This document shows, in pieces, positions 25,766-33,471 of a stretch of DNA of 64,000 nucleotides. The translations under genes and the position numbers were made by a program. Every line of letters starts with the position of its first letter. Position 1 is the first letter of the stretch. The notes beneath the pieces were generated by a model that was not told the origin of the DNA, searched no databases, and saw nothing but the letters and a program-made list of their open reading frames with translations. Source of the stretch: Comamonadaceae bacterium (GTDB lineage: Bacteria > Pseudomonadota > Gammaproteobacteria > Burkholderiales > Burkholderiaceae_C); the NCBI GenBank assembly GCA_947372865.1, contig CANBVJ010000004.1, positions 1 through 64,000 on the forward strand, read 5' to 3'.

Positions 25766-28360
25766 TTAGCCGCCCTGCGGCACCCGGTGGTGCCAGTAGC
25801 GCTGCCCCAGCGCCCGTGCGCATACGCCATTGTGGGGCACGCCGGAGCGCCAGGTAAATGCACCACAATGGGGCGAATCGACAATTTCCAGGATTTGCGT
25901 TTGGCCATCAGCCGCGCCCAGCGCCTGGTAGCGCGCCATCACTTCCGGGGCCGGGTGGCCGTAGCGGTTGCGGTAGCCCGCCTGCACCAACACCACGGCG
26001 GGCTGCACGGCGGCCAAAAATTCGGCGCTGCTGGAGGTTTTGCTGCCGTGGTGCGGCGCCAGCAGCACGGTGGAGCGCAGGCCGTTGGCGCCATCAGCCT
26101 GCCCCAGCCTTGCCAGTAGCGCAGCCTCTTGCGCGCGCTCAATGTCTCCCACCAGCAAGGCGCTGCTGGCCCCGCCAGAGATGCGCAGCACGCAAGACAA
26201 GGCGTTGGGCTTGGGCGGGGGCTGGGATTCGTAGTCTTGGGCGCGCGGGTGCAGCACCTCAAAACGCACACCGTCCCAGGTCCAGGCCTGGCCGGCCTCG
26301 CAGCGCTGGGAAGTGCGCCCGGCCAGTAAAGGGTGATCGGCAGTCAGCGAGGTCAGCATGTCGGCCTGCGGCTGCGTGGCCAGCACGGCGGCGGCACCAC
26401 CCACATGGTCGGTGTCGCGGTGGCTGAGCACCAGGCGGTCGAGCCGGGTTTGCGTGGCTTGCAAAAGCGGCACCAGCACCCGGTGGCCGGCGTCGCTCTG
26501 CAAGCTGTAGCGCGGCCCAGCGTCGTACAGTAATGCGTGCTGCGCGGTGCGCACCAGCACCGCGTTGCCCTGGCCCACGTCGGCGGCCAGCAGCTCGAAT
26601 TCACCCAGCGCGGGCGCGGGCACTTGCCACAGTGGCACCGCCAGCAGCAGAGGCAAGCCCAAAAGCCGCAGACTCCAGGGGCCGGGCAGCACCAGCAACA
26701 GGCCGCCCAGGGAGGCCAACGCGGCCAGCCACAGCGGCGGCACCGCCAGCGTCAGCACCGCGCCCGGCCAGGCCGCCAGGGTTTGCAGAACCGCCATCAG
26801 AGCGTCCACTGCCAGCGCAGCGAGCCCCCACACCGGCGCAAACAACACGCCCACCATGGCCAGCGGCGTAAGCACCAGTGTGACCCAGGGCACGGCCAGC
26901 AGATTGGCCAACAGGCCCACCACTGACATCTGGCCAAACAGCATCACGGTCAGTGGCGCCAGCGCCAGGGTGATGGTCCACTGTTCGCCTGCCAGCGTGC
27001 GCAGGGCTTGTGCGCTTGCCCCTAAGCAGCGCTGCCCAAGCGACCGGGCCTTGTCGTCGGGCACTGGCGGCACGGCCAGGGTGTCCAGGTTGTCGCGCGG
27101 ATCGGTGTCCAAAGCGGGCAAGGTGCGTGCGTGGGTTGCCTGCGCTGGCCGCTGGCGCCCCGGGTGACTGGCAAACAAGACGCCCACCGCCACAAAGCTG
27201 AGCCAAAACCCGGCCTGCAACAGCGCCCACGGATCGCTGGCCACCACCACGCAAAACGCCAGCAGCCACACCTGCGGCCAGGGCCAGCGCAGGCCCAAAA
27301 TACGCAAACCGGCGAACGTGGCAAGCATGACGCAGGTGCGCTGCGCGGGCACGCCCCAGCCCGAAAAGAGCGCATAAGCCAGCGCCAGCAGCACGCCACC
27401 CACCAGCGCGGCCGTGGGCGCGGGCAGCCAAAGGCACAGGCGCTGCGAACGCCGCCACAGCCAGCCCACCGCAGCCATGGCGCCCCAGGCAAACATGGTG
27501 ATGTGCAAACCCGAAATGCTGACCAGATGCGCCACGCCGGTGGCGCGAAACACATCCCAGTCGGCGCGTTCGATGGCCGCCTGGTCGCCCACCACCAGCG
27601 CGGCGATCAGGCCTGCAGCCTGCGGATCGGCCACGTGCGCCAGGATGCGCGCACGCACCTGCTGGCGCACAGCGGCCACTGGATACGCCCAGGTTTCGCC
27701 CAACAACACGGGTGCGGCGTCACGCGCCCCGGCGCGCACATAGCCGGTGGCTTGCAACCCCTGGGTCCAGAGCCACAACTCGTAGTCAAAGCCCTGCGGA
27801 TTGCGGCTGCCATGCGGCGCCTTGACGCGCAGGGTGAACTGCCAGCGCTGCCCCGGGCGCAGGTCTTGCGGCTGGCGCTGCAGCTCCCAGTCGGCCAGCT
27901 CGGCGCCCGCACCCCTAGGCGCCAAGCCGCTGTACCAGCCCACATCCATGCGCGGCGGCAGTTGCACCGCCTGGGCGCCCCGCTGCGCCGATTCCACCTG
28001 CAGGCGAAAGCGCAGGCCGGTGGCATTGCTCTGCGTCAGGTCGCCGACCACACCCACCACCTGCAGGTCTTGCCCCTCCAGCGCCGGGTCCAGGCGCTGG
28101 GCGTCAAAGTGACTGGCGCGCAGGCCAACCAGGGCGAAGGCTGCTCCCGCACACGCCAGCAGCAGGATCGCGTGCCGCAGGGCGGCCCACCTGCGCAGCG
28201 CCAACGCAGCGGCCATGCAAACCGCAAGCAGCGCGCAATAGTCCGCCACCGCCCACAACTCCCCCTGCTGCAACTGTGCCGCAACCCCGCCAAGCGCCGC
28301 CAGAGCCCGCCACCCCAGGGCAGGCGAGCGGGAATTAACAACAGAATTGGCAAGCGTCAT
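25766..28360 (-). CDS. comEC: DNA internalisation competence protein ComEC/Rec2
   Basis: 864 residues. The N-terminal third has membrane helices and a DUF4131-like OB region (about 60-230). The central competence domain begins around RADWDVFRATGVAHLVSISGLHITMFAWG and has many hydrophobic segments. The C-terminal metallo-beta-lactamase domain carries LSHRDTDHVGGAAAVL and LLAPHHGSKTSSS, the HxDxDH metal motif intact. It forms the inner-membrane channel for single-stranded DNA uptake and is full length, so natural transformation capacity is plausible. That would fit the acquisition of the accessory cassettes at 30-34 kb, though this is only suggestive. Confidence 0.93.
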   Translation of the reverse strand: MTLANSVVNSRSPALGWRALAALGGVAAQLQQGELWAVADYCALLAVCMAAALALRRWAALRHAILLLACAGAAFALVGLRASHFDAQRLDPALEGQDLQVVGVVGDLTQSNATGLRFRLQVESAQRGAQAVQLPPRMDVGWYSGLAPRGAGAELADWELQRQPQDLRPGQRWQFTLRVKAPHGSRNPQGFDYELWLWTQGLQATGYVRAGARDAAPVLLGETWAYPVAAVRQQVRARILAHVADPQAAGLIAALVVGDQAAIERADWDVFRATGVAHLVSISGLHITMFAWGAMAAVGWLWRRSQRLCLWLPAPTAALVGGVLLALAYALFSGWGVPAQRTCVMLATFAGLRILGLRWPWPQVWLLAFCVVVASDPWALLQAGFWLSFVAVGVLFASHPGRQRPAQATHARTLPALDTDPRDNLDTLAVPPVPDDKARSLGQRCLGASAQALRTLAGEQWTITLALAPLTVMLFGQMSVVGLLANLLAVPWVTLVLTPLAMVGVLFAPVWGLAALAVDALMAVLQTLAAWPGAVLTLAVPPLWLAALASLGGLLLVLPGPWSLRLLGLPLLLAVPLWQVPAPALGEFELLAADVGQGNAVLVRTAQHALLYDAGPRYSLQSDAGHRVLVPLLQATQTRLDRLVLSHRDTDHVGGAAAVLATQPQADMLTSLTADHPLLAGRTSQRCEAGQAWTWDGVRFEVLHPRAQDYESQPPPKPNALSCVLRISGGASSALLVGDIERAQEAALLARLGQADGANGLRSTVLLAPHHGSKTSSSAEFLAAVQPAVVLVQAGYRNRYGHPAPEVMARYQALGAADGQTQILEIVDSPHCGAFTWRSGVPHNGVCARALGQRYWHHRVPQGG

Positions 28361-28481
28361 GGGCCGATCTTATCGACCGGGTTTGGCAGCACCTGGGCGA
28401 CAATGCGGGGTGCGCGGCACACAGTGCGGCGCCGGTTTGATTTACCCGTTTTTTATCCTTTTTTGCCCGGACCCGATTGCC

Positions 28482-28940
28482 ATGAACATTTACGACACCC
28501 TCGCCGCCCTGAACATCACCCTGCCCCCGGTGGCTACGCCCGCTGCGGCCTATGTGCCTTTTGTGCAGACCGGCAACCTGGTTTTCCTGAGCGGCCACAT
28601 TGCCAAAAAAGACGGCCAAGTCTGGTCCGGCCAGTTGGGCGCCACCATGGAAACCGCCGAAGGCAAGCTCGCCGCCCGCGCCATTGCCATTGACCTCCTG
28701 GGCACGCTGCACGCCGCCGTGGGCGACCTGAACCGCGTCACACGCATCGTCAAACTCATGTCCCTGGTCAACTCCACCGGCAGCTTTACCGAGCAGCACC
28801 TGGTGACCAATGGCGCCAGCGAACTGATTGGCGAGATCTTTGGTGCCAAGGGCGCCCACGCCCGCAGCGCTTTTGGCGTGGCCCAAATCCCCATGGGCGC
28901 GTGCGTGGAAATTGAGATGATTGCCGAGGTCGCGGCCTAA
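28482..28940 (+). CDS. RidA/YjgF-family deaminase-like protein
   Basis: 152 residues from ATG 28482 (MNIYDTLAALNITLPP). RidA fold marks are VQTGNLVFLSGHIAKKDG, LNRVTRIVKLMSLVNST and HARSAFGVAQIPMGACVEIEMIAEV, which contains the conserved Arg and the C-terminal Glu. Members hydrolyse reactive imine/enamine intermediates; this longer (about 150-residue) class differs from the 128-residue archetype and its substrate is less clear. Single gene, divergent from comEC. Confidence 0.9.
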   Translation: MNIYDTLAALNITLPPVATPAAAYVPFVQTGNLVFLSGHIAKKDGQVWSGQLGATMETAEGKLAARAIAIDLLGTLHAAVGDLNRVTRIVKLMSLVNSTGSFTEQHLVTNGASELIGEIFGAKGAHARSAFGVAQIPMGACVEIEMIAEVAA

Positions 28941-28951
28941 GGCCTGCGCAG

Positions 28952-29722
28952 CTACAAAAGCGCGGGCCGTCCCAAGTCCCGCAGCCGCCCATGCGCGGCG
29001 CCGTGGGCATCAAACGGCAGCTGCTGCTTGGCCTGCAAATAGTGGTGGGTGTAGACATCCAGATACGCCTCCAGCGTCTGCGCCGCCAGGGGCTCGCCCG
29101 CGAGCTCCAGGCACAAGGCAGCCACTTCGCTGGTGCAAAAGTGGTCGTCGCGGCGCGAGCGGCGCAACTGGTAGCGTGAAATTTGCGCCGGCGCCAAACT
29201 GAGCACCGGCAGCGCGTCCAGGTACGGACTTTTGCGAAACATCTTGCGCGCCTCGGCCCAGGTGGCGTCCAGCAGAATGAATAGCGGGCGCTTGGTGCCT
29301 TGGCTATGCGCATCCGGCACCACGGCATGCACCACGCGCTCAGGCGCCACAAACTCCCCCGGAAACACCACATAGGGCTGCCACTGCGGATCGGCCAGCA
29401 GCGCCAAGAGCGCGGGATCGGTCTCGGTGCGCGCCCAGCCAAAGGCAAAGGTGTCCGGCACTACATCGGCAATCAACCAGCCGGTGTTGCTGGGTTTGAG
29501 TGGCTCAATGTCGGCCATCAGCAGGCAAACCCCGGCGCGCGTGGGCACCGAGGGGCGCAGCGCACACATGCAATGGCTGGGCACCAGCCGACAGCCAGGA
29601 CAACGCTCGCCCTTGATACCGCCGCGCGCTAAAAAGGGTTTGGAGCTGCGCGCCAGACGGGCGGCGCGTAGCCGGGATACGGCGTGGGGTGAAGGCAGAG
29701 AAACGGGCGAGTTGTCGGGCAT
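28952..29722 (-). CDS. DTW-domain tRNA-uridine aminocarboxypropyltransferase
   Basis: 256 residues from ATG 29722. The Cys cluster CPGCRLVPSHCMC near 40-52 is a zinc knuckle. The DTW-domain signature appears as LLDATWAEARKMF (D-x-T-W) near 160-170 and YQLRRSRRDDHFCTSEVAAL. TapT-type enzymes transfer the 3-amino-3-carboxypropyl group of SAM to U47 (acp3U) of tRNA. An earlier TTG start would add 14 Arg-rich residues and is less likely. It converges on ridA with 11 bases between stops. Confidence 0.85.
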   Translation of the reverse strand: MPDNSPVSLPSPHAVSRLRAARLARSSKPFLARGGIKGERCPGCRLVPSHCMCALRPSVPTRAGVCLLMADIEPLKPSNTGWLIADVVPDTFAFGWARTETDPALLALLADPQWQPYVVFPGEFVAPERVVHAVVPDAHSQGTKRPLFILLDATWAEARKMFRKSPYLDALPVLSLAPAQISRYQLRRSRRDDHFCTSEVAALCLELAGEPLAAQTLEAYLDVYTHHYLQAKQQLPFDAHGAAHGRLRDLGRPALL

Positions 29723-29780
29723 GGGTGCCAAGCGTACACGCCGCGCCCGGCGTTCAGCGTTCAACGTTCAGCGCCCGACC

Positions 29781-30602
29781 TTAAGAAGACGCGCCTTCGG
29801 GCCAGCGCACGCTGCCCCGGTAGGCGTGCCAGGTGGCGTGGCCGAGCCAGGGGCCCACCACCAGCAGGCCCGCGCCCCACGGCAAAAGCGCGAGCAGCAC
29901 CAGCGCCGTCAGCAACGCGCCCCACAACACCATGACGCCCAGGTTGGTAAACACCACCTGCAAGCTGGTAATGGCCGCCGAAATAGCGTCGGTATCGCGG
30001 TCCAAAATCATGGGGATGGAAACCGCCGCAGTGGCAAACACCAGGCCGGCAAAACCACTGCCCACGATCAGGTAGACGACCAGAAACTCCCAGTTATCGA
30101 TATTGAACACCGCCTCAATCACGCCCGTGGTGGACGGCATGCCGGTGTTAAAGAACACGGCAAACACCACCAGGGACGCGCGGCCCCAGAGCAATTCCAG
30201 CACGATCAGCACCAAAACCAGCAAGCCCATGCTGCGCAGATTGGCGCGCCAGCAGGTCAGCGACTGCCCCAACTGCGGTGCGCGCCCGGCCTCATGGCTG
30301 CGGCTCACATCGTACAAACCCATGGCCAAAAAGGGCCCGACCAACAGGCAGCCCGAAGCCATAGAAATGACATATTCCGGCGAATGGCGGAACACCGCAC
30401 CCAGCAGCACCGCCATGGCCCAAAAACACAGGCCATAAAAAAGCGCGATGCCTTTGGCGCGGCGCACGTCGTGCCACCCGCGCGCCAGCCACACCAGGGG
30501 GTCGCGCCACTGCAGCACGGCAATCTCGTTGCCCAGCGTGTAGGGCGGCGGCGGCTCGTAGGGCGCTGGGGCGCTGTCTATCGGTTCGGGTTGGGCGTTC
30601 AT
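29781..30602 (-). CDS. DUF2189 multi-pass membrane protein
   Basis: 273 residues from ATG 30602. After a Pro-rich start (PAPYEPPPPYTLGNEI) there are about six membrane segments: GIALFYGLCFWAMAVLLGAV, VISMASGCLLVGPFLAMGLY, LLVLVLIVLELLW, FLVVYLIVGSGFAGLVFATA, LGVMVLWGALLTALVLLALL and GAGLLVVGPWLGHATWHAY. This is the COG5473/DUF2189 family, conserved in proteobacteria and of unknown function. It marks the left edge of the accessory region, 65 bases from the first MocR-derived repeat. Confidence 0.85.
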   Translation of the reverse strand: MNAQPEPIDSAPAPYEPPPPYTLGNEIAVLQWRDPLVWLARGWHDVRRAKGIALFYGLCFWAMAVLLGAVFRHSPEYVISMASGCLLVGPFLAMGLYDVSRSHEAGRAPQLGQSLTCWRANLRSMGLLVLVLIVLELLWGRASLVVFAVFFNTGMPSTTGVIEAVFNIDNWEFLVVYLIVGSGFAGLVFATAAVSIPMILDRDTDAISAAITSLQVVFTNLGVMVLWGALLTALVLLALLPWGAGLLVVGPWLGHATWHAYRGSVRWPEGASS

Positions 30603-30666
30603 TGCGACCAGCTTAGGTGCCAATACCCCTGCTTGCAATGCGGGAAATCACCGAGAGGGGTGCTAG

Positions 30667-30695
30667 TTACGGGCCCATCGCCGCCGACGGCGGGT
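30667..30695 (-). repeat. 29-bp copy of the MocR gene 3' end (left boundary repeat)
   Basis: 27 of 29 bases match 34584-34612, the stop codon and last nine codons of the intact MocR gene, in the same orientation. On the minus strand it still reads PPSAAMGP and a TAA stop. Similarity ends abruptly on both sides. The last 21 bases (30675-30695) are identical to 34592-34612. It lies just upstream of the prlF promoter. Confidence 0.85.
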
Positions 30696-30705
30696 CGTTC
30701 ACTCG

Positions 30706-30734
30706 TCGACCCGCTGGCTACCGAGCTTTATAAT
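30706..30734 (+). promoter_or_regulatory. Sigma70-type promoter of prlF-yhaV
   Basis: A perfect -10 TATAAT (30729-30734) is preceded at 17 bases by TCGACC (30706-30711), 4/6 to the -35 consensus. The -10 is 28 bases before the prlF ATG. PrlF-type antitoxins usually autoregulate, so an operator is expected here, but I see no clear palindrome. Confidence 0.72.
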
Positions 30735-30761
30735 GTGATCTCATTTGTACTTACGGAGTCA

Positions 30762-31091
30762 ATGATGAACCACCAAACGTTTAGCGGCAAGAGCACCTCC
30801 ATTGGCAACTCCAACGGTTTTCGGTTTGATGCAGCGCTATTCAAGGCCAACCCTGAGTTTTTTGGCGAGGTGCGCGGCACCGTGCTGGCGCCAGGGCAGA
30901 TGCTGGTGTCGGTCGTGCCCACGGGCGAGCAACAGCCGGAGCTGCAGGACGAAGAGGCCAACCCCGTCATGCTGGCGTTCTTGAGTTTTCTGGAGGGCCA
31001 GATGGCCGCGCACCCTGAGCTGATTGAGCCAGTAACGGAGGCCCAGATGGCCCACATCGCCGCCTTGGTGGAAGGTGTGGAGCCTGATTGA
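30762..31091 (+). CDS. prlF: Type II antitoxin, PrlF/SohA family
   Basis: 109 residues, acidic C-terminal half. The N-terminal part (GFRFDAALFKANPEFFGEVRGTVLAPGQMLVSV) has the short strand-rich layout of the AbrB-like PrlF fold. The rest (EEANPVMLAFLSFLEGQMAAHPELI) is the conserved toxin-facing helix region of this family. GGAG precedes the ATG by 6 bases. Its stop overlaps the toxin start (TGATG), the usual toxin-antitoxin arrangement. It neutralises YhaV and should repress the operon. Confidence 0.85.
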   Translation: MMNHQTFSGKSTSIGNSNGFRFDAALFKANPEFFGEVRGTVLAPGQMLVSVVPTGEQQPELQDEEANPVMLAFLSFLEGQMAAHPELIEPVTEAQMAHIAALVEGVEPD

Positions 31092-31549
31092 TGCAAAAAA
31101 ACGGATGGAATCTGTTTCAGTTCAAACCGTTTGCGCTGCGGCTGCAGGCGCTAACGCTAGACGTGGCGCGCCTGGCCCAGGCTGACCCCACGGGGTACAA
31201 GCAGCACCCCAAAACCAAACTGCTGGCGTCCGTTTACCAGTCGATGACCGTCAATGTGCCCACCAACCCTGCAGATCCGGCGTTTCGGCTGGGCCACACC
31301 CTTGGCAAGAGCCATGGAAACTGGCGGCGCGTCAAAAAAGGGCTGCCGCAGCGCTACCGGCTGTTCTTTATGTTCGCCTCCCACCCTTTGGCCGTGGTCA
31401 TTTATGCCTGGCTGAACGATGAAGACACGCTGCGCAAAGAGGGCAGCCGGACCGATGTGTATGAAGTGTTCAAGCGCATGCTGGAGCGCGGCGATGTGCC
31501 TTCTTCGATAGAAGAATTGATCCAGGGAAGCATGGACCCACAGACCTGA
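31091..31549 (+). CDS. yhaV: Type II toxin, YhaV family ribonuclease
   Basis: 152 residues, with the family features NGWNLFQFKPFALRLQAL at the start, PTGYKQHPKTKLLASV, and KSHGNWRRVKKGLPQRYRLFFMF, a RelE-like basic core. YhaV toxins cut RNA and arrest growth unless bound by PrlF. ATG 31091 shares its A with the antitoxin stop codon; a TTG one codon upstream is less likely. Intact length and frame suggest the pair is functional. It sits in the accessory hotspot between MocR-derived repeats, where a toxin-antitoxin pair could stabilise the segment. Confidence 0.88.
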   Translation: MQKNGWNLFQFKPFALRLQALTLDVARLAQADPTGYKQHPKTKLLASVYQSMTVNVPTNPADPAFRLGHTLGKSHGNWRRVKKGLPQRYRLFFMFASHPLAVVIYAWLNDEDTLRKEGSRTDVYEVFKRMLERGDVPSSIEELIQGSMDPQT

Positions 31550-31747
31550 AAAACTGGGCGAGCAGATGGGGCAAAAGCTTAAGCGCGCATGCTGGTGGAG
31601 GCCGAGACAAAAGTCGGTGGCCAGGGGGCGGCAGGTTGAGCGGAAAACCGAAACCGCAGGCACCAGCGACGAGCGAACCAACGAATACAAGCGCAAAGGC
31701 GGCGCGCAGACCAATGGCGTTGTTGACCTGCCCCTCACAATGAGCAC
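31550..31747. other. Degenerate non-coding stretch between yhaV and the SDR remnant
   Basis: No convincing intact gene. Short open frames on both strands have no recognisable motif. The 3' part (from about 31712) may be further decayed SDR sequence, since a frame leading into the remnant at 31748 reads a Pro-x-x-x-His-Val-Asn-Ala pattern. Confidence 0.4.
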
Positions 31748-31970
31748 GTGAACGCCATCGCACAAAATTTTGTGGACAAACCCACCGACTTCCCGCCCGA
31801 GGTACAGGCCACTCCACGCTTCTAGGAAAGCCTGCAGCGCGAGGTGCCGCTCGGGCGTTTGGTCGGCGCCCGCGAAGGCGCTGAATTTGCCGCCGATCTA
31901 GCGAGCGACGCGGCCTATTGCTTTGTCGGCTCAGGGGCTCCCTGTCTGCTGCGGCTGCGTGGGCCGCTAA
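31748..31970 (+). pseudogene. Broken 3' end of a short-chain dehydrogenase (SDR) gene
   Basis: The frame from 31748 reads VNAIAQNFVDKPTDFPPEVQ, then TPRF, a TAG stop at 31823-31825, and continues ESLQREVPLGRLVGAREGAE...FVG. This is the C-terminal third of an SDR (VNAIAQNF after the active site; REVPLGRL before the last helix). The TAG sits where a Gln (CAG) would be expected. Near 31931 a one-base shift restores a good ending, QGLPVCCGCVGR, with TAA at 31968-31970. So there is one nonsense and one frameshift mutation, and the N-terminal part is missing. The NP-x-x-FP segment recalls halohydrin-dehalogenase-like SDRs, a tentative link. Its stop overlaps the stop of the oppositely oriented MocR remnant. 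Confidence 0.8.
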
Positions 31971-32080
31971 GGATCCCTAGCCGCCGAGGGCGGGTTGTCG
32001 ATCAGCGGTTTGAGGATATGCGAGTCAGCCTCTAGCTGCGCTGCCGAGGCCGGGGTGTTCGGGCTGATACGAATGGCGTG
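31967..32080 (-). pseudogene. Truncated second copy of the MocR gene 3' end
   Basis: Aligns without gaps to 34584-34697 of the intact MocR gene, 90 of 114 bases identical by my hand count. On the minus strand it reads HAIRISPNTPASAAQLEADS and ends LIDNPPSAARDP plus TAG; 29 of 37 residues match. Just upstream (higher coordinates) the frame meets a stop and similarity ends, so only the last 37 codons remain. It is more diverged than the 29-bp copy at 30667, so the two fragments have different ages or sources. Confidence 0.85.
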
Positions 32081-32346
32081 TCCATTGGGCTAACGCGATC
32101 TTTGAGCATGGCTAACAGGCTTCCACTCCGCCACGCCTATGTAGCGCGGGTGCCGCATACCGCCTGGCTAACTAGCGCTCCAGCGAAGGAGAAATAAAAA
32201 GCCAAATTGATAAGCTTTATCCGTATTCGGGCTATAGTGCTTGTACTGAACACGTTCGCAAACTTGGTCCAGTAGACGCGTTGAGGCCAACGCAGGTTTG
32301 CCGACTTTGTGAGATTTTTATATTTGTAATTTGCTACACCTCAATG
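32081..32346. other. Intergenic, AT-richer, possible promoter for the cassette array
   Basis: No gene seen. It holds TTGATA (32207-32212) and TATAGT (32233-32238) but with a 20-base spacer, so only a weak promoter candidate; the -35 overlaps GATAA-gct-TTATC, a small palindrome. The drop in GC marks the left edge of the cassette segment. Confidence 0.4.
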
Positions 32347-32450
32347 GGCTAAGCTTTTGATGCAAAAGAGTTTTTTCAATTTTTGCAGGCTTGTTATCCA
32401 GTGGTGCACCAGAGTTATCCGGTGGTTTGCGGGCTACATCAAAGTTAGAC
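32347..32450 (+). repeat. Candidate degenerate attC (or attI-like) site left of cassette 1
   Basis: The right end is GTTAGAC (32444-32450), a fit to the integron core GTTRRRY, 22 bases before the first cassette gene. CATCAAAGTTAG (32437-32448) can pair with CTAAGCTTTTGATG (32349-32362) with a small bulge. The left core GGCTAAG departs from RYYYAAC, and the inner part has a direct (GTTATCC-x-GTGGT twice) rather than inverted repeat, so it is either a decayed attC or an insertion point. Confidence 0.5.
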
Positions 32451-32472
32451 GTCACAGGGAGATACTGAACGA

Positions 32473-33342
32473 ATGCGACTATCAAAATCCCTTTGTGCTG
32501 TGGTTGGTGACGTGCTCTCAACAACCGGATCGCATGCGTCGCTAGATGAGCTGTTTATTTCGGCGGGCGCCCCAGGCGAACCTCCAGCGCTATCTCATGG
32601 TTCGAAGTGGAAGACATGGCTATTCCGTGCTGGGCAAGACCCCAACTTAGACAGTCTTGCAATACTTGGGAATCTTCTCGAAGAATTTATGGATCTGCCA
32701 CCAGCTGATCCCGAGGCTGTGCAGAAGTGGAAGACGAACCGGAGTCGTATTGAGGCCGTGTTGGAACAGAATGGGCTCCGCTACTTTCGCTTTGGACGAG
32801 TTCTACCGCAGGGGATCAGCAACATTGATGAACCACCCATCGCAAGTGCGCAAGTCCGTCAAGCACCTACCAAGCCGACAAAGGTCGAGGAACTTCTTGA
32901 GACTACTGTGCGTGGACTGCGCCGAGCGATGCATCCCTTGACGCACCGAAGGAAGGGTGTGCAACCTCTGTCCTTCGGCAATGAATATGACGTTCAGGAT
33001 CTTTTGCATGCACTACTTCGCCCTTGGATCGGCGACATCCGACCGGAGGAGTTCACGCCGAGCTATGCGGGCGCGAGTACGCGAATGGACTTCTTGTTGC
33101 CAGCTCACGAACTGGTCGTCGAGACCAAGATTGTTCGGGACCGGTCCCATGCGAAGCGGATTGGCGATGAACTGATAATTGACATTGAGCACTACCGCAG
33201 GCACCCGAACTGCGCGACATTGTGGTGCGTCGTCTATGACCCAGACCAATTGATAACGAATATGCAAGGGATGAAGGATGACCTCGACGGAATCCGCAAG
33301 TCAAAAGATGGTGAGGTCACCGTCAAGACTTTCATCCTCTGA
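32473..33342 (+). CDS. Cassette-encoded PD-(D/E)XK nuclease, DpnII/MboI-like C-terminal domain
   Basis: 289 residues in two parts. Residues 1-about 135 are an unrecognised helical region. Residues about 135-289 match the DpnII/MboI-type restriction-endonuclease-like domain: FGNEYDVQDLLHALLRPW, EEFTPSYAGASTRMDFLLP with D206, then VVETKIV with E217-x-K219 completing D...ExK, and GDELIIDIEHYRRHPNCATLWCVVYDPD. No methyltransferase gene is next to it, so it is not an ordinary restriction pair. ATG with GGGAG 12-16 bases upstream. The stop is 10 bases before a complete attC, so the gene is the cargo of an integron cassette. A defence role is plausible. Codon use is less GC-biased than its neighbours. 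Confidence 0.82.
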   Translation: MRLSKSLCAVVGDVLSTTGSHASLDELFISAGAPGEPPALSHGSKWKTWLFRAGQDPNLDSLAILGNLLEEFMDLPPADPEAVQKWKTNRSRIEAVLEQNGLRYFRFGRVLPQGISNIDEPPIASAQVRQAPTKPTKVEELLETTVRGLRRAMHPLTHRRKGVQPLSFGNEYDVQDLLHALLRPWIGDIRPEEFTPSYAGASTRMDFLLPAHELVVETKIVRDRSHAKRIGDELIIDIEHYRRHPNCATLWCVVYDPDQLITNMQGMKDDLDGIRKSKDGEVTVKTFIL

Positions 33343-33352
33343 GCGTGATGAC

Positions 33353-33466
33353 GTTTAACCATTCGTTCAACCGGAAGCAGTGGGGCATGCCGCCGTTTTG
33401 GGCTCCATGTCATTCTGCCCCAAACGTCGTCATGCCCCACTGCTCCGGTTAACTCGGACGTTAGGC
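33353..33466 (+). repeat. Integron attC recombination site (114 bp)
   Basis: Outer cores are GTTTAAC (33353-33359, RYYYAAC) and GTTAGGC (33460-33466, GTTRRRY). Long imperfect arms pair 33369-33389 with 33431-33450, perfect except for one extra A near 33375-33376, the extrahelical base typical of attC. A second inner pair, CGTTTTGGGC with GCCCCAAACG, has one mismatch. The TTCGTTCAA and TTAACTCGGACG inner cores are those of classical 59-base elements. Recombination would cut between G33460 and T33461. Confidence 0.92.
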
Positions 33467-33471
33467 GTCAG

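Noticed and set aside
30681-30693. CCGCCGACGGCGG inside the boundary repeat as a REP element or terminator
   Set aside because: It is part of the MocR coding sequence (Pro-Pro-Ser-Ala-Ala codons) and has a one-base loop, so it need not be a separate element.
29427-30761. A long frame leading into prlF from the plus strand
   Set aside because: It runs antisense to the DTW and DUF2189 genes. A TATAAT promoter and SD sit just before ATG 30762.
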